Origin: Dreissena polymorpha
Taxonomy: Eukaryota; Mollusca; Bivalvia; Myida; Dreissenidae
Reading direction: 5' to 3'
Length of the DNA stretch: 64,000 bases
NCBI RefSeq assembly: GCF_020536995.1
Contig: NC_068358.1
Coordinates: 45,505,085 to 45,569,084 of the forward strand
Numbering within the stretch: the first letter of the stretch is position 1; every line of letters begins with the position of its first letter. Below the pieces are notes generated by a model. That model was not told the DNA's origin. It saw nothing but the letters and a program-made list of their open reading frames with translations, and did not search any database. Positions 11,380 through 23,845 of this stretch are shown piece by piece. A program made the position numbers and the translations under genes.

Positions 11380-14300
11380 ATGCCAGACCTTTGGCAAGAT
11401 GCTCTTCCTGACAGTTTGTTGCTGCACATATTTTCATTCATGGACAGTCATGACTTGGGTGTAGCAGCACAAGTGTGTCAAAAATGGTACCGTGTTGCCC
11501 TAGATGATGCACTATGGCATTCTTTGGCAAGATGGAAATGGAAAATTAAAGGTTTGTAAATAAAATAAAATGTTTAATGAAAGAGTTGTAATAGTTATAA
11601 TGATTTTGTATAATAAAAAGTTTCATTGCTTGAATGAATTGAAATGTTATAATATATTGGAAGATATTTTAATTGTCTAAGCCAAAAACTTGGTTTGCAA
11701 TGAATATAAGTAGTTTATCTCATAATTGGTAAACATAACATCAGTGACCAGCCATCTGGTTTGCCATTGACATAACCATACAATCTATACATTTGGAGGA
11801 ATTTAAAGATTGTGAAACTATTGTACCCAACAATTTAGCTCACTCCTGGTAAGCTTATTTTAAGTTTACTATAAATTTAGTATAAACATGTTGACAAATG
11901 TTATAATTTTTAAATTTAAGTTTTACCAAAACAGTAGATGTAGTGTCTATTTAGCTAATGCTATTGCATGCTGTTGTAGGACCAAGGAAGCCAGGTACTG
12001 CAAGCTGGAGAGAGGAGGTAAAGCGAATGACATGGCATGTTCCGTCTGTATGCATGGCAACCATATGCCAACACAAGCATCAGGTGCTTGATGTGTCCTT
12101 CTCCAACAGAGGGGACCTGTTTTGTACCTCTTCAAAGGATGCACATGTTATAGTAAGGAATACAAATATTGTTGTTTTTAAGTTTTTACAAGGGGAAAAT
12201 AAGCAGTTTGGTTCATGGTTTTATTCGCTTTCTTGTTAGACAATAATTATATCCCTGCTAACACTATTTGTTGGGTATTATCCTGTCGTTTGGTTGGGCG
12301 GTCTGTCATTTATATTGCACATGTTTGCCTGTCAAGGTGCTTATGTTGGTCTGTCACGCTGCTCATGTGTACCCGTACCTTGTTTTGCCAATTAGTCTCC
12401 TGATTGTCTACCTATCAATATGAAATGTTATACAAGTTCAAGACTTAATTTTGTGTATGATGCAATATTCTATGCAGAGTTATATGCCCTTGAACTATGG
12501 AAAATGTGATACTTTCAAGATTGAGCACGTGTAAATTGTATCGTGATTTTATCTCTCAGTTTTCAATGTAACTTTATAAATATATATTTGTTATACTATG
12601 AGTATTTGTGATATTCTTTGTCGAGTCCATTCCTTGCATAGTTGTGTGCCCTTAAACTTAGGTGAATTTCGGATACTAACATAATAATAGATGTGTTGTC
12701 TACCGGTCTTTCATTTTTCTGCTTATAGCCAACCAAGGAAATCAACACAAAATGATGTTCCATTAATAATAATAATTTTACAGTACATGAAAAAAGTTGT
12801 ATGCAATTATGTCCATTATTTCTTATATATATATTTATATATAATTGCCCCCAGCTCTGGCAGATTGGTAACCCTTGCTCGCTGCTGGTGGATCGTAACA
12901 TGAACCAGGGCTGCGTGCAGTGGGACCTGTGTCAGCTGTCTGCCTTCAACAGCTCGGACACGCTGCTGCTTGTGTGTGGCACAGAGCAGAACCTCCAGCT
13001 GTCAGAGGATTTTGACAATGCCTTGATTGTCACTGTTGGTGTCTGCACCATCTTTACTGTGCCAGGTAACATCCATTGGTGGAAGTGTCATTAATTAGGT
13101 GCTCAGCCAATACAGTGGGAAATTTGAACTTATAAATTTTGAAAATGCATAGAACTTAATACCATAAAATGTTGTTCTACACACAATTATTTATAATGGG
13201 CATCAAATTAAGAAAAAGAGGAAGAATGGGTTTGGGATTCAAAATAAGATTTATAAAATGTGCTGTAGAGCTTTAAAAAAAATTGTGTTGAGCACATAGA
13301 AATCATCACAATAATGTATTAGTATTCACAAAAGCTTCTTAGGGAAGACTAATAGTAAACTCCTCAAAATCAGATACATTTTTTTAATTCCTTCATGTGG
13401 AGATCATTTAGAAGTAATTCTTAGTTGTAGAAATTATCCCAAGCTTACATGTTTATTCGGGCAGTTTGCATTTCTGGTACCCAAGTAACAATTTTGAATT
13501 ATACGATGCTTGTCGTTGGAAAGCTAGTTAAATGCATATACACTTACACAAATGTCATCCTTGGTCAGTCTGTCGAGTTCACACAGGCTAATGCAGTATG
13601 ACAATATTGGTTTGTATGGTATTGCCTTTTTTAAGGAAATCCCTTATCAGCAACTATCCTCTGTGAACTGAAAGCTACATATATATTTCTATGTACATGT
13701 ATATTCAGCCTGTATATACTGAACATTCTGTTTCAGGCAGAGTCATTACACACATTCTTTAAGACCCATTTTTGCGTGACATGCCTCAAACATTAGCATT
13801 AAGACTTGCCATGCTGGACATGTTATGTAGTGTATGTAGCGTCCTCTACTTCTATTTCAGAGATGAAGTATGTGTGCTCCGTGCGTCTAGAGCCGCCCAC
13901 CCTTTTCAGTGCCTGGGTGACTGAGAACATGATCATTGGGGGTCTGCCTTGCCAAGACACAGAAGATACCACTCTTCTTATTGTCTATAAGGTAAAGCAA
14001 CACAGACAGCTATATGCACAGGTACAATGCTAATTGAATTCAGACATCAAAATTTTTCATTCAATTGAAATCATCAGTGAAAGCAACTTAAAGAATTTGT
14101 ATATTTAGCTAAAAAAGTGTGTTTTTCATACAAATTTGGTGATGCTTACTTAATTTTTGTTGTCTATCTGTCCATAAACAAAATCTTTTCTGATGTTAAT
14201 GAAATAGTAAAAACATCCATATTTAAAACAGTCCATTTTTACATTCCCGACATTGAGTATTGTAGGGGTTGCTAACGAGGCCTACGATGTGGAAGCTGAG

Positions 14301-14924
14301 ATTGGCTATGGAGGCATTATATGTTCAGTAGATAATTTTTTATGCCCCCGGATCAATTGATCAGGGGTTTATTGTTTTGGCCGGTCTGTCTGTCTGTCTG
14401 TCATTCACTGTGTCTGTCACAAAATTTAACCTTGGTTAAACTTTTGCAATTACTTTTGCTATATTGAAGATAGCAACTTGATATTTGGCATGCATGTGTA
14501 TCTCGTGGAGCTGCACATTTAAGTGGTGAAAGGTCAAGGTCATCCTTCAAGTTCAAAGTTCAAAAAACAAATCCAAGGGAAGTAATAAGCTTTAAAGGGA
14601 GATAATTATCTGTACCTGCCGAATGAAAAAAAAATACTAGTAAATAAATCAAAGTGGCGCAGTAGGGGGCATTGTGTTTCTGACAAACACATCTCTTGTT
14701 CAATAAAGTAACAAACATGATTTTTCATTTGTGTTAGACATTTCACACCTGAAGTAAATGAATTTCATAATTCAATGTTTCATATTTGGATATGTTTCCA
14801 ATTCTTAGTTGTTAGTACATTTATTTTGATAACTTAACAGTGAAAGACATCATTTTTTATTATAATTGTATAATTGTCAAAGTAAAAATTGTCAAAGTAA
14901 ATTGGTGATGGGGGTATATATACT

Positions 14925-14990
<66 letters not shown>

Positions 14991-17900
14991 AAGTTGTGAT
15001 GATAAGCATAACCCTCATACATTGATGTCATGGTCTAGCAAACTGTATGTGTTTCTAAAAACATATATATGTGGTGTATCAGAGAAATTCAAATTGCTAC
15101 AGAATGATTGTTTAGCATTTAAGTTCCAGATAGTATGTTTGATACAAAGGGAATTTGGGTCATTTTCATCGGGTAATGCGTGTTGTGTAACACAAGTTTT
15201 AACCTGAACGATCAAATAAAAAGAAAACTTCTACAAACATTATCATATTCATATATTACTTATCTGAACAATTTTAAATCATTTTACCTTTTGTTTCTTG
15301 TTTTTGCTCAGAATTTCTCCTTTACCTGTGTCATTTGTGGCTATATTGTAAAAAAAGCTTTATTTTCACAATTGTCTGTAGACTAAATTATAAGTGATAA
15401 TTTGAATGTTACAAATGGGTTGGTATTAAATTGTATTTAATGTTAAACTCTGTATTAATTTATACCTATTCCTTTTCAGCCAGAAATTTTATAATTTATT
15501 GTTTATTTGGAAGCCGCATTTTCATTCAGAAAAATACAACCTTAAACAACCAAGGTGTTCAAATACTATAATATGGGAAGTCAATAAAATCTGATTGTGT
15601 TTTCTTTTTGTTCAAGATTACAGAGGATATGGTTCAGTCCAGTGTCAGAGATATCTGCTGTCTTAAGTACATCCATTCGATACCATTTCTTAAGATCAGC
15701 GGCATACGATGGCACTTGATGAACCTTCTTGTTGCCCATGCAGGGTTGCCTAACAACCAGAAAGTTATTGCATCCCAATCTTCTTGTGATGCTGAAAGCA
15801 GTGTGCTAAAGTGTTTTACAAACTTCAAGGATGTTGATGCCAACATCAAGGATTTAGAAAGATTTGGTTCAGAAAGTTGTCAAATGATGGATAGTGAAAG
15901 TGTTCCTTTAGTGATGGATTCATATTCAGCAAGAGACCACAGTCAGGGGCAAGTTAACCCCATTTTGTCTGAAAGTCCTGATGACGGTCAAACTGACTTG
16001 TGCAATCCGATGAATCTGGAAAATGGTACTGATCAGCATCGGCATTACTTAATAACGGGTGTTGGAATTCATAAACAAATGAATTCTGATCAATTTGAAG
16101 ATTTAATGGGTGCTTGGTCCAGTGATGTTAGTTTGAGACACTTTGTGATTTTTGTTTCTGGGCAACACGATGAAATTCATGTTCATGACGTCACTGATCT
16201 CCTGATGCAGCAGTTTGACGTCTGCAAGCGGCCTGCCAACAGACACGTGGACGCACCAGATCACGTTCTTCACTACAAGAACAGCTATATTACTGGCATA
16301 GCCTTGTCCAGAGACCATAGGTATTGTCTATTTATTTGGTTACACTTTATGATCCTACTGTTTTTGTTAACTTTTTATTCACCTAAAAAGAGGGCATATA
16401 CACTGTCTGTCCAGCGGATAGGCTGCGTTTCCATCCAGATTTTCATTTCTGTTCTGTTACATTTAAAAGCTTCAGAAGATTTAAAATATCCCAGCCGAAA
16501 AAAAATCGGAGGGGATTTAGTAATTGGTCCCGTCTGTCCATCTGTGCGAGCGTCTGAAACTTTGTCAAGAGCATAATTCCAAATCTATTCAATGGATTTA
16601 CTTTAAACTTTGAATATAAACAGATGGCAACTAGGAAAAGTGCAGTGACCAAGAACCATAACTCTATCTACCTTAGTTTTTGAATTATCTCCCCTTGTAT
16701 ATAATTTCAAAGTAACTTTTTGTCCAGAGAATAACTCTAAATCTACTGAAAGGATTTACTTGAAACTGAAAATATAAACAGTAGCAAGTAGGAGAAGTGC
16801 AGTGACTAGGAACCATAATTCTATCTACCTTAGTTTTTTAATTATCTCCCTTTATTTAATTTCACAGTAAATTTTTGTCCGGAGCATAACTCTAAATCTA
16901 CTGAAGGGATTTACTTGAAACTTGAAATATAACAGATGGCAAGTAGGAGAAGTGCAGTGACTAAGAACCATAACTCTTTCTGCCATAGTTTTTGAATTAT
17001 ATCCCTTTATATATTTTTTTTATATCTATCTACCTTAGTTTTTGAATTATCTCCCTTTATTTAATTTCAAAGTAAATTTTTGTCGGGAGCATAACTGTAA
17101 ATCTACTGAAGGGATTTACTTGAAACTACAAATATAAACAGATGGCAACTAGGAGAAGTGCAGTGAACATGAACCATAACTCTTTTGGCCATAGTTTTTT
17201 AATTATCTCCCTTTATATATATTTTTTTTATTTATATTTTATTTATTTATAATTTTGAATTATATTCAATTTAATTTCATAGTAAATATTTTAGCTTTTC
17301 AATTTTTAGCTCGGCTGTTTTCGGAGAAAACCCGAGGTATTGTCATAGCCAGCTTGTCGTGTCCGCCGTCCGTCTCAAGGTTTGTTAAGGTTTTGAACAT
17401 TGGCTCTAAAATCAAAGTGCTTCAACGTACAATTTTGAAACTTCATATGTAGATGCACCTTGATGAGTTCTACTCGCCACACCCATTTTTGGGTCACTAG
17501 GTCAAAGGTCAAGGTCACTGTGACCTAAAAAAAAAAAAGTTCTGTCAAGCTTTCATTTATTCAAAACTGCACCCCCAGCCGAGCGTGGCACCTGTTATGC
17601 GGTGCTCTTGTTAATATTTCCCTTTATCTAATTTTACAATAATATTTTAATTTGAACACTGAAGTATTCACTGTAAAATGAATAGATGAATTTAAGGAAA
17701 AATACAGTGATCAAGAATAGTAACTGTTTATAGTCTTCCTTTGCAATTACCTCCCTTTCTTTCATGTCTAATTTCATAGTAAATATTTCAGCTTTTCAAT
17801 TTTTAATATCTCCCTTTATCTAATTTTACAATAATATTTTAATTTGAACACTGAAGTATTCACTGTAAAATGAATAGATGAGTTTAAGGAAAAATGCAGT

Positions 17901-19664
17901 GATCAAGAACAGTAACTGTTTATAGTCTTCTTTTGCAATTAAGTCCCTTTCTTTCACGTCCATATATTTTATTCTTTACAGCATAACTCCAACACTATAT
18001 AACCAATTGATCATTGAAATATAAATAGATAACACAGGTGCCATTTGTTACAAATATTATTCTTCTCTCTAAAACAAATGTTGTCATACAAGCAAACACA
18101 TTTGGCGGGGATTTGGCACTACTGTGACAAGCTCGTTTTACTTAAAATTGTCATTGCACATGAGTTGATGATGTCATCATGTGTCATGTATACCTTCCAT
18201 TCTTCATAGTGAAAGGTCATGGTCACAATTAGTTGTCAGTTGTATTTTAGTACAGTTTTCACATATTAAAATTTCCATTTTGCTACATAATGTGTCATGT
18301 ACAACTCCAATGTTTTTTTGTAAAAGGTCAAGATCAATGTTTCCACTCCTCATTTTTTATGGTAATAATCCGGCTTTTTAACTGTATGAAACTCCTACAT
18401 AGTACTATGAAATATGTTTATTTAATAAACATTTACTCATTAATCAACAACTGGGCCCTTTATTCGAATGTTCATGTCCACTTCCAGACTGCTATACGTG
18501 AACTTACGGGAGTGGGATCCAGACAACCCACTCAACCAGCCTGTAGATGGCGAGGAGCTGGCTGCATTTGAGGTTAAGTACAACCAGTATTTGAAACTTG
18601 GTTGTGTGGATCTGGCAACAATGAGCAAAATTGAGGGTGTCATGTACAAGGGTCACATTGGCTACTCTGGTTTTCCGGCCTGGTATATTTGCCTGGATGT
18701 CAGTAACAATTTCGTGGCAAGGTAATTTAATAGTTCTAGGATACCTCAATCCAGCTAGTTTTTAGGCGGTAGGTGGTAGCCTCCATCTTATAAATGAAAG
18801 ATTACCGGTAGTTACAATAAATACAAGTACTTCAAACAAATAATTTTCCTATTCACAGTTGATTCTCCCATTTGAGGCATTATCTGCATGCACTGCGCAT
18901 GTGAAAAATAGTTTTTTTAGAAATTTATGGATTCTAAATTGTCTTCAAGGTTCTGAACACGTACATTTTGTGTTGGTTATAAGTTTTGGTGGTTATTAAT
19001 GAATTTAACATGGTATTTTAACCAGTTAGGCCTCCTACTGGGAGAACTGGGCTAAATGCATGTGTGTAAAGTGTAGTCCCAACTGCAGTTAGACATAAAA
19101 AGCCTATTAAAGCTGAAAGTGTCATCCCTGATTAGCCTGTGCAGATTGCTAGCATTAACCCTTTGAGCGCTGGAACCGGATTTTGAAGGCCTTTGCAAAC
19201 AGTTTGATCCAGATGAGACGCCACAGCATGTGGCGTCTCATCAGGATCCAAACTGTTTGCTATTCTGATAGTATTCTTTGACAAAAATTTTAAGAAAATG
19301 CTAATTTAAGAAATTCAGCAGACAACATTTTAGCAGACGACAAATTTCCCAGCATGCAAAGGGTTAAGCTCTGTTTTCTCAGAGCAAGGCTCATTTGATC
19401 TATGCATGTATCCTATTCAGCTGCAGTGAAGACAACCATGTGTACATCTATGACCGCCACTACCAGCACCTGCTGCAGAGGTTGGCCCACGGTGAACACC
19501 CACCCTGTGACAGTGAGAGCGAACCGGAAACCACGGTAACAAATGGCGTTGCGTTTTCCCCAGTTGATGAAGAGACGTGCATCAGTGTGTGTGACGGGAA
19601 GCTCATCAAAGTGTGGCAATCTAAAAATAGACAGCAATTGGAAATTTGTCAACAGCATTTTTAG
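11380..19664 (+). CDS. FBXW5: F-box/WD-repeat protein 5 homologue, complete, seven exons
   Basis: FBXW5 is a substrate receptor of cullin-RING (SCF or CUL4-DDB1) ubiquitin ligases. Exons: 11380-11551, 11980-12152, 12855-13065, 13861-13991, 15617-16320, 18488-18721, 19421-19664; all GT-AG and in phase, giving 622 codons plus TAG (human about 566). Exon 1 is an F-box: LPDSLLLHIFSFMDSHDL, then AAQVCQKWYRVALDDALW. Exon 2 carries the first WD unit (HQVLDVSFSNRG, TSSKDAHVI) and continues with LWQ in exon 3. Exons 5-6 join as SRDHRLLYVNLREWDP, against SPDNRYLYVNSRAWP in human. Exons 6-7 join as NNFVASCSEDNHVYIYDRHYQ, the most conserved block. The last WD unit ends KLIKVWQ. Exon 5 is long (704 nt) and has a Ser/Asp-rich insert that probably explains the extra length. 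The stop lies in the first bases of a repeat (see 19655). Confidence 0.96.
14336..14701. repeat. interspersed element, inverted relative to 8847-9329, in FBXW5 intron 4
   Basis: It begins TATGCCCCCGGATCAATTGA and ends GGGGGCATTGTGTTTCTGAC followed by AAACACATCTCTTGTT, the reverse complement of the start of 8847-9329. It keeps one AAGGTCAAGGTCATCCTTCA unit. There is a short TCTG tract near 14386-14402. Confidence 0.7.
14927..14986. repeat. (TA)n microsatellite in FBXW5 intron 4
   Basis: About 60 bp of nearly pure TA. The Ile-Tyr open frames on both strands across it are artefacts. Confidence 0.95.
16560..17250. repeat. ~155-bp tandem repeat in FBXW5 intron 5
   Basis: Four to five units carry the motif GAGCATAACTCTAAATCTAC followed by GGATTTACTTGAAACT, then AGAAGTGCAGTGAC and ATTATCTCCCTTTAT. 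Unit starts near 16568, 16725, 16879 and 17085; the last spacing is longer because of an AT-rich duplication. Confidence 0.8.
17300..17613. repeat. short interspersed element in FBXW5 intron 5
   Basis: It runs from TTTTTAGCTCGGCTGTTTTC to GGCACCTGTTATGCGGTGCT followed by CTTGTT, with the AGGTCAAAGGTCAAGGTCAC motif that several elements in this window share. The short inverted ends (AGCTCGGC and GCCGAGC) suggest a non-autonomous element. It splits the tandem repeats on either side. Confidence 0.5.
17614..17995. repeat. two-copy ~190-bp direct repeat in FBXW5 intron 5
   Basis: Blocks starting near 17617 and 17808 share TCCCTTTATCTAATTTTACA, then GAACACTGAAGTATTCACTG and AGTAACTGTTTATAGTCTTC. 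The sequence is related to the ~155-bp array upstream. Confidence 0.7.
19034..19410. repeat. foldback family A copy interrupted by a TTAA element
   Basis: The left part (about 19034-19154) has GGGAGAACTGGGCTAAATGC and CCTGATTAGCCTGTGCAGA. The right part (about 19378-19405) continues with GCTCTGTTTTCTCAGAGC. In intact members the sequence reads GCATTAAGCCC...TTTTCTCAGAG, so the TTAA element at 19159-19373 sits in that TTAA. Confidence 0.65.
19159..19373 (+). mobile_element. short TTAA-flanked inverted-repeat element, family C (MITE), copy 1
   Basis: A 215-bp element flanked by TTAA at 19155-19158 and 19374-19377. The ends read CCCTTTGAGCGCTGG and CCAGCATGCAAAGGG. The middle has a strong hairpin around GATGAGACGCC and GGCGTCTCATC. 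TTAA duplication with ends starting CCC is typical of piggyBac-type non-autonomous elements; that assignment is inference. Copy 2 is at 24357-24561, inverted. It lies in FBXW5 intron 6. Confidence 0.8.
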
Positions 19665-20797
19665 CTCGACTATTATATATGAAATATATATAGTGGAGCT
19701 ATCCTACTCACCCCGGCGTCGGCGTGAGCGTGCAAATGTTAAAGTTTGTGTACCACCCCAAATATTTCCTATGTCCCTTGACATATTGCTTTAATTTTTT
19801 TTTCATACTTCTTTACCAACATGACCCCAACCTATAAACAAGAGCAGACAACTGTTTCAAGCATTTTGTAAGAATTATGGCCCTTTTTCCATTTAGAATA
19901 TGCATATTATTGATAAATCTATGTTAAAGTTTAAGTACCACCTCAAATATTGTCAATGTCCCTTGACATATTGCTTTCATATTTTGCAAACTTCTTTACC
20001 AACATGACCCCAATCTATAAACAAGAGCAGACAACTTATCAAGCATTTTGTAAGAATTATGGCCCTTTTTGTCTTAGTAACTGAATATTTTGTTAAATTT
20101 TGTGTTTAGATCCACTTAACTTCTAAAGTACATGTATCAAAGCTATTGCTTTCAAACTTCAAATATTTTCTTACTATCATTAGTGTACTGTACCTGGCAA
20201 GTTCAATTTGACCTTGACATTTGGATGACCTTGACTCTCAAGGTCAAGAGAATAGATTTTTGTTAAATTGCCATAACTTCTTTATTTATGATCAGATTTT
20301 ATTAATACTTTGACAAAACAACACTTACCTGAATACCACAATGGATTCTACCCAAACAATACCCCACGCCCCAACCCAGAATCCCTGCACCCCCCCAAAT
20401 TGTTTTATATATATTTTTTCCTTTTTTTATTTTGAAAGATCGTCTAATAAATGACCCTACCCCACATTATACCCCCCTCTCACCCTCCCCCCTACCCAAC
20501 CCAAAAACAATATGTTTTTCTTTGAAACATGGTTAAAAGCTAACAAACAAATATTTATTTACTTTATTTTTGAAGGACTGTCCAAACTTCCCACCCAAGT
20601 TATTGCTATCAAACTTAAAATAAATGTAATTAGTTTTTTTTATGTCTTTACAAATGTTCAATAGATTGTGGAAAATATACCTGAACTATTACCTTGACCT
20701 CATTGAATAATTTGAACAATTTCCACATGATGGCTTCCGTTATACAGTCAAGCACTCGAATAGTCGAGCGCGCTGTCCTCTGACAGCTTTTGTTCTT
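19655..20797 (-). repeat. interspersed element, right copy, touching the FBXW5 stop codon
   Basis: This is the reverse complement of 631-1975. It starts TTAGCTCGACTATTATATATG, here with 19 shared bases after the first two, and ends GAGCGCGCTGTCCTCTGACA. It has about two of the ~171-bp internal units instead of five, and C-rich tracts (about 20340-20510) matching the G-rich tracts of the left copy. The FBXW5 stop TAG (19662-19664) is in its first bases, so it forms the 3' UTR or 3' flank of that gene. Confidence 0.75.
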
Positions 20798-21118
20798 AGT
20801 TGATCCTACTTGGATGTTATGAGGCTTTTACTGTGTTCTATATTTGATATTAAATTTAGTGTAGTGGGCTAGATAGTTACTTAATTTTAATTAAAATTTA
20901 CACCAGTGACAAAACCAGAATGTCTGCCAAAATAATGTGCAAGAAATTCACTAAATTAAACTCATGTTTATTGATGCAATATTAGAGAGCATATGTTCAC
21001 AATTGTTTTTTATCGTTGTTGACTCTTTTGTTATGGATTTTTGGCTAGTATTTAAGCCAAAGCACTGCTGGCACACTGCTGTTATCCAACTCATGGTGTT
21101 CCTGGGTAAGCTGGTTAA

Positions 21119-21352
21119 CCCTTTTGTCCATAAGACGCAAAGTGAAAATGGCTTTTGCAACCAGCATAAAACTACAACAGCCTGCGAGTCACTCGCAGTC
21201 TGTTCGGGTTGTGTGCTGTTTGCTGCTCATCAGTATCTCAGGGTAGGAAATGAAGCCTTTAAAACTTGAATTTAGTAAGAAAGGTATTTAAGTAAATTTA
21301 ACGTTCTATGGGACTACACATGCGTCAAAATATGTATCTAAGTGTTAAAGGG
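21119..21352. mobile_element. short TTAA-flanked inverted-repeat element (MITE), third family
   Basis: A 234-bp element flanked by TTAA at 21115-21118 and 21353-21356. The ends read CCCTTTTGTCC and GTGTTAAAGGG. The interior includes GCGAGTCACTCGCAGTCTG and TTTGCTGCTCATCAGTATCT. A degraded copy is at 5053-5240. Probably piggyBac-type by its target site and ends. Confidence 0.7.
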
Positions 21353-21619
21353 TTAACCAGTTATAAGAAACATACTCCAATCAGAGGTAGTGGTAGAATG
21401 TTGGAAGAACAGTTGATTTTGCACACAATAATTATATAACTTATAAAAGGCCATATTTATGGTAACTTGTGCTCGATTGGTCATTGTCGGCTCGGGTACT
21501 ACTTACATGTACCCCAGGTACTCTAAAGTATTCTTACATGTACCCTGGGTACGGTAAATATACTAAAACGTACCCAGGAAATTTAACGTTAAATTGGTCG
21601 TTGTCAGCTTATTTTTTTT

Positions 21620-23845
21620 AGCACACCTGATTGCTCAGGTGAGCTTTTGTGACCGGTCTTTGTCCGTCATATGTCCGTCCAATAACATTTGCTCGTTAAC
21701 ACTCTAGAGACCACATTTCTTGTGCCGGGTCAAAAACTAGGTAAAAAAAAAGAAAAACTTTGTCAAAATGTTTGTCTTAATGATATCTTGGTTGAGTTAA
21801 AAAGTGGTTCCGATCCGTTGAAAAACATGGTCGCCAGTGGGCGGGGCAGTTTTCCTTACTTTGCTATAGAGAAACCTTGTAAACACTCTAGAAGTCACAA
21901 TTTTTGGCTCAATCATCATGAAAGTTGGTCAAAACATTGTTTTAATTGATGTCTCGGACGAGTTCAAAAATGGTCGAGATCGGTGAAAAAAAAATGGCCG
22001 CCAGTGGGTGGGGCATTTTTCTCTATATGTATATAGTGGCAGTTTTCCCTATTTGGCTAAACAGAAACCTTGTTAACACTCTAGAAGTCAAAATTTTTGC
22101 CCAATCATCATGAAAGTTGGTCAAAACATTGGTTTTATTGATATCTCGGACGAGTTTGAAATGGTCGGGATCGGTAAAAAAACATGGCCGCCAGTGGGCG
22201 GTGCATTTTTCTCTATATGTATATAGTTAAAACATGTGAACACAGTAGGAGTCACATTTTTGGCCCAATTTTCATGAAATTTGCTCAAAACATTTGTTTC
22301 CTTGATACATGAGTTGAGTTCAAAAATGGTTCCAGTCAGTTGAATAACATGGCTGCTGGGAGGGGGGCAGTTTTCTCATTATGCCCCCCCCCCCCCCCCC
22401 CTTTCGAAGAAGAGGGGGTATATTGTTTTGCTCATGTCAGTCCGTCCGTCCACCAGATGGTTTCCAGATGATAACTCAAGAGCGCTTATGCCAAGGATCA
22501 TGAAACTTCATAGGTACATTGATCATGACTCGCAGATGACCCCTATTGATTTTCAGGTCACTAGGTCAAAGGTCATGGTCACAATGACCCGAAATAGTTT
22601 AATGGTTTCCGGATAATAACTCAAGAACACTTATGCCTAGGATCATGAAACTTCATAAATACATTGATCATGACTCGCAGATGACCCTTATTGATTTTCA
22701 GGTCACTTGGTCAAAGGTCAAGGTCACGGTGACCCAAAGCAGAAAAATGGTTTCCGGATGATAACTCAAGAACGCTTATGCCTAGGATCATGAAACTTCA
22801 TAGATACATTTATCATGACTTGAGATAACTCCTTTTGATTTTCAGGTCACTAGGTCAAAGGTCAAGGTCACGATGACCCGAAATAGTAAAATTGTTTCCG
22901 GATGATAACTCAAGAACGCTTAGGCCTAGGATCATGAAACTTCATAGGTACATTGATCATAAGTCGTAGATGACCCCTATTGATTTTCAGGTCACTAGGT
23001 CAAAGGTCAAGGTCACGATGACCCGAAATAGTAAAATGGTTTTCGGATGATAACTCAAGAACGCTTAGGCCTAGGATCATGAAACTTCATAGGTACATTG
23101 ATCATGACTCGTAGATGACCCCTATCGATTTTCGGGTCACTAGGTCAAAGGTCAAGGTCACGGTGACCTGAAATAGTAAAATGGTTTCCAGATGATAACT
23201 CAAAAACGCTTATGCCTAGGATCATGAAACTTCATAGGTACATTGATCATGACTCTAAGATGACCCCTAATGATTTTCAGGTCAAGGTCACGGTGAACTG
23301 TAATAGTAAAATAGTTTCTAGATGATGACTCAAGAACGCTTATGCCTAGGATCATGAAACTTCATTGGTACAATGATCATGACTCGCAGATGACCCCTAT
23401 TGATTTTCAGGTCACTAGGTCAAAGGTCAAGGTCACGGTCAATTGAAATAGTAAAATGTTTTCTGGATGATAACTCAAGAACGCTTATGCCTAGGTTCAT
23501 GAATCTTCATAGGTTTATTGATCATTACTCGCAGATGACCCCTATTGATTATCAGGTCACTAGGTCAAAGGTCACAGTGCCAAAAAACGTATTCACACAA
23601 TGGCTGTCAAGGTCACGGTGACTCAACTTAGAAAAATGGTTTCCGGATGATAACTCAAGAATGCTTACGCCTAGGGTCATGAAACTTCATAGGTACATTG
23701 ATCATGACTCGCAGATGAAATAATGATGAAACTTAACCAGGATGTCTGTCTTGACGATATTTAGGTCAAGTTTGACATTTGGTAAAGATTGAACGAATTG
23801 ACTCCTCTCAGGTGAGCGAACTAGGGCCATCTTGGCCCTCTTGTT
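21620..23845 (+). repeat. long interspersed element with two kinds of internal tandem unit
   Basis: It opens with the palindrome CACCTGATTGCTCAGGTG and closes with CAGGTGAGCGAACTAGGGCC followed by TTGGCCCTCTTGTT. The first part has about three ~170-bp units (motifs CATGGCCGCCAGTGGGCGG and CACTCTAGAAGTCACA). The second part (about 22430-23720) has nine units of 144-145 bp with GATAACTCAAGAACGCTTAT, GATCATGAAACTTCATAGG and AGGTCAAAGGTCAAGGTCAC; one unit is 130 bp and one spacing is 180 bp. A run of about 19 C lies at 22384-22402. No coding domain is seen. Related copies are at 28767-30371 and 37708-38705. Confidence 0.75.

Noticed and set aside
15581-15849. Minus-strand frames opposite FBXW5 exon 5
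   Set aside because: Shadow frames; the plus frame joins neighbouring exons in phase and matches FBXW5.
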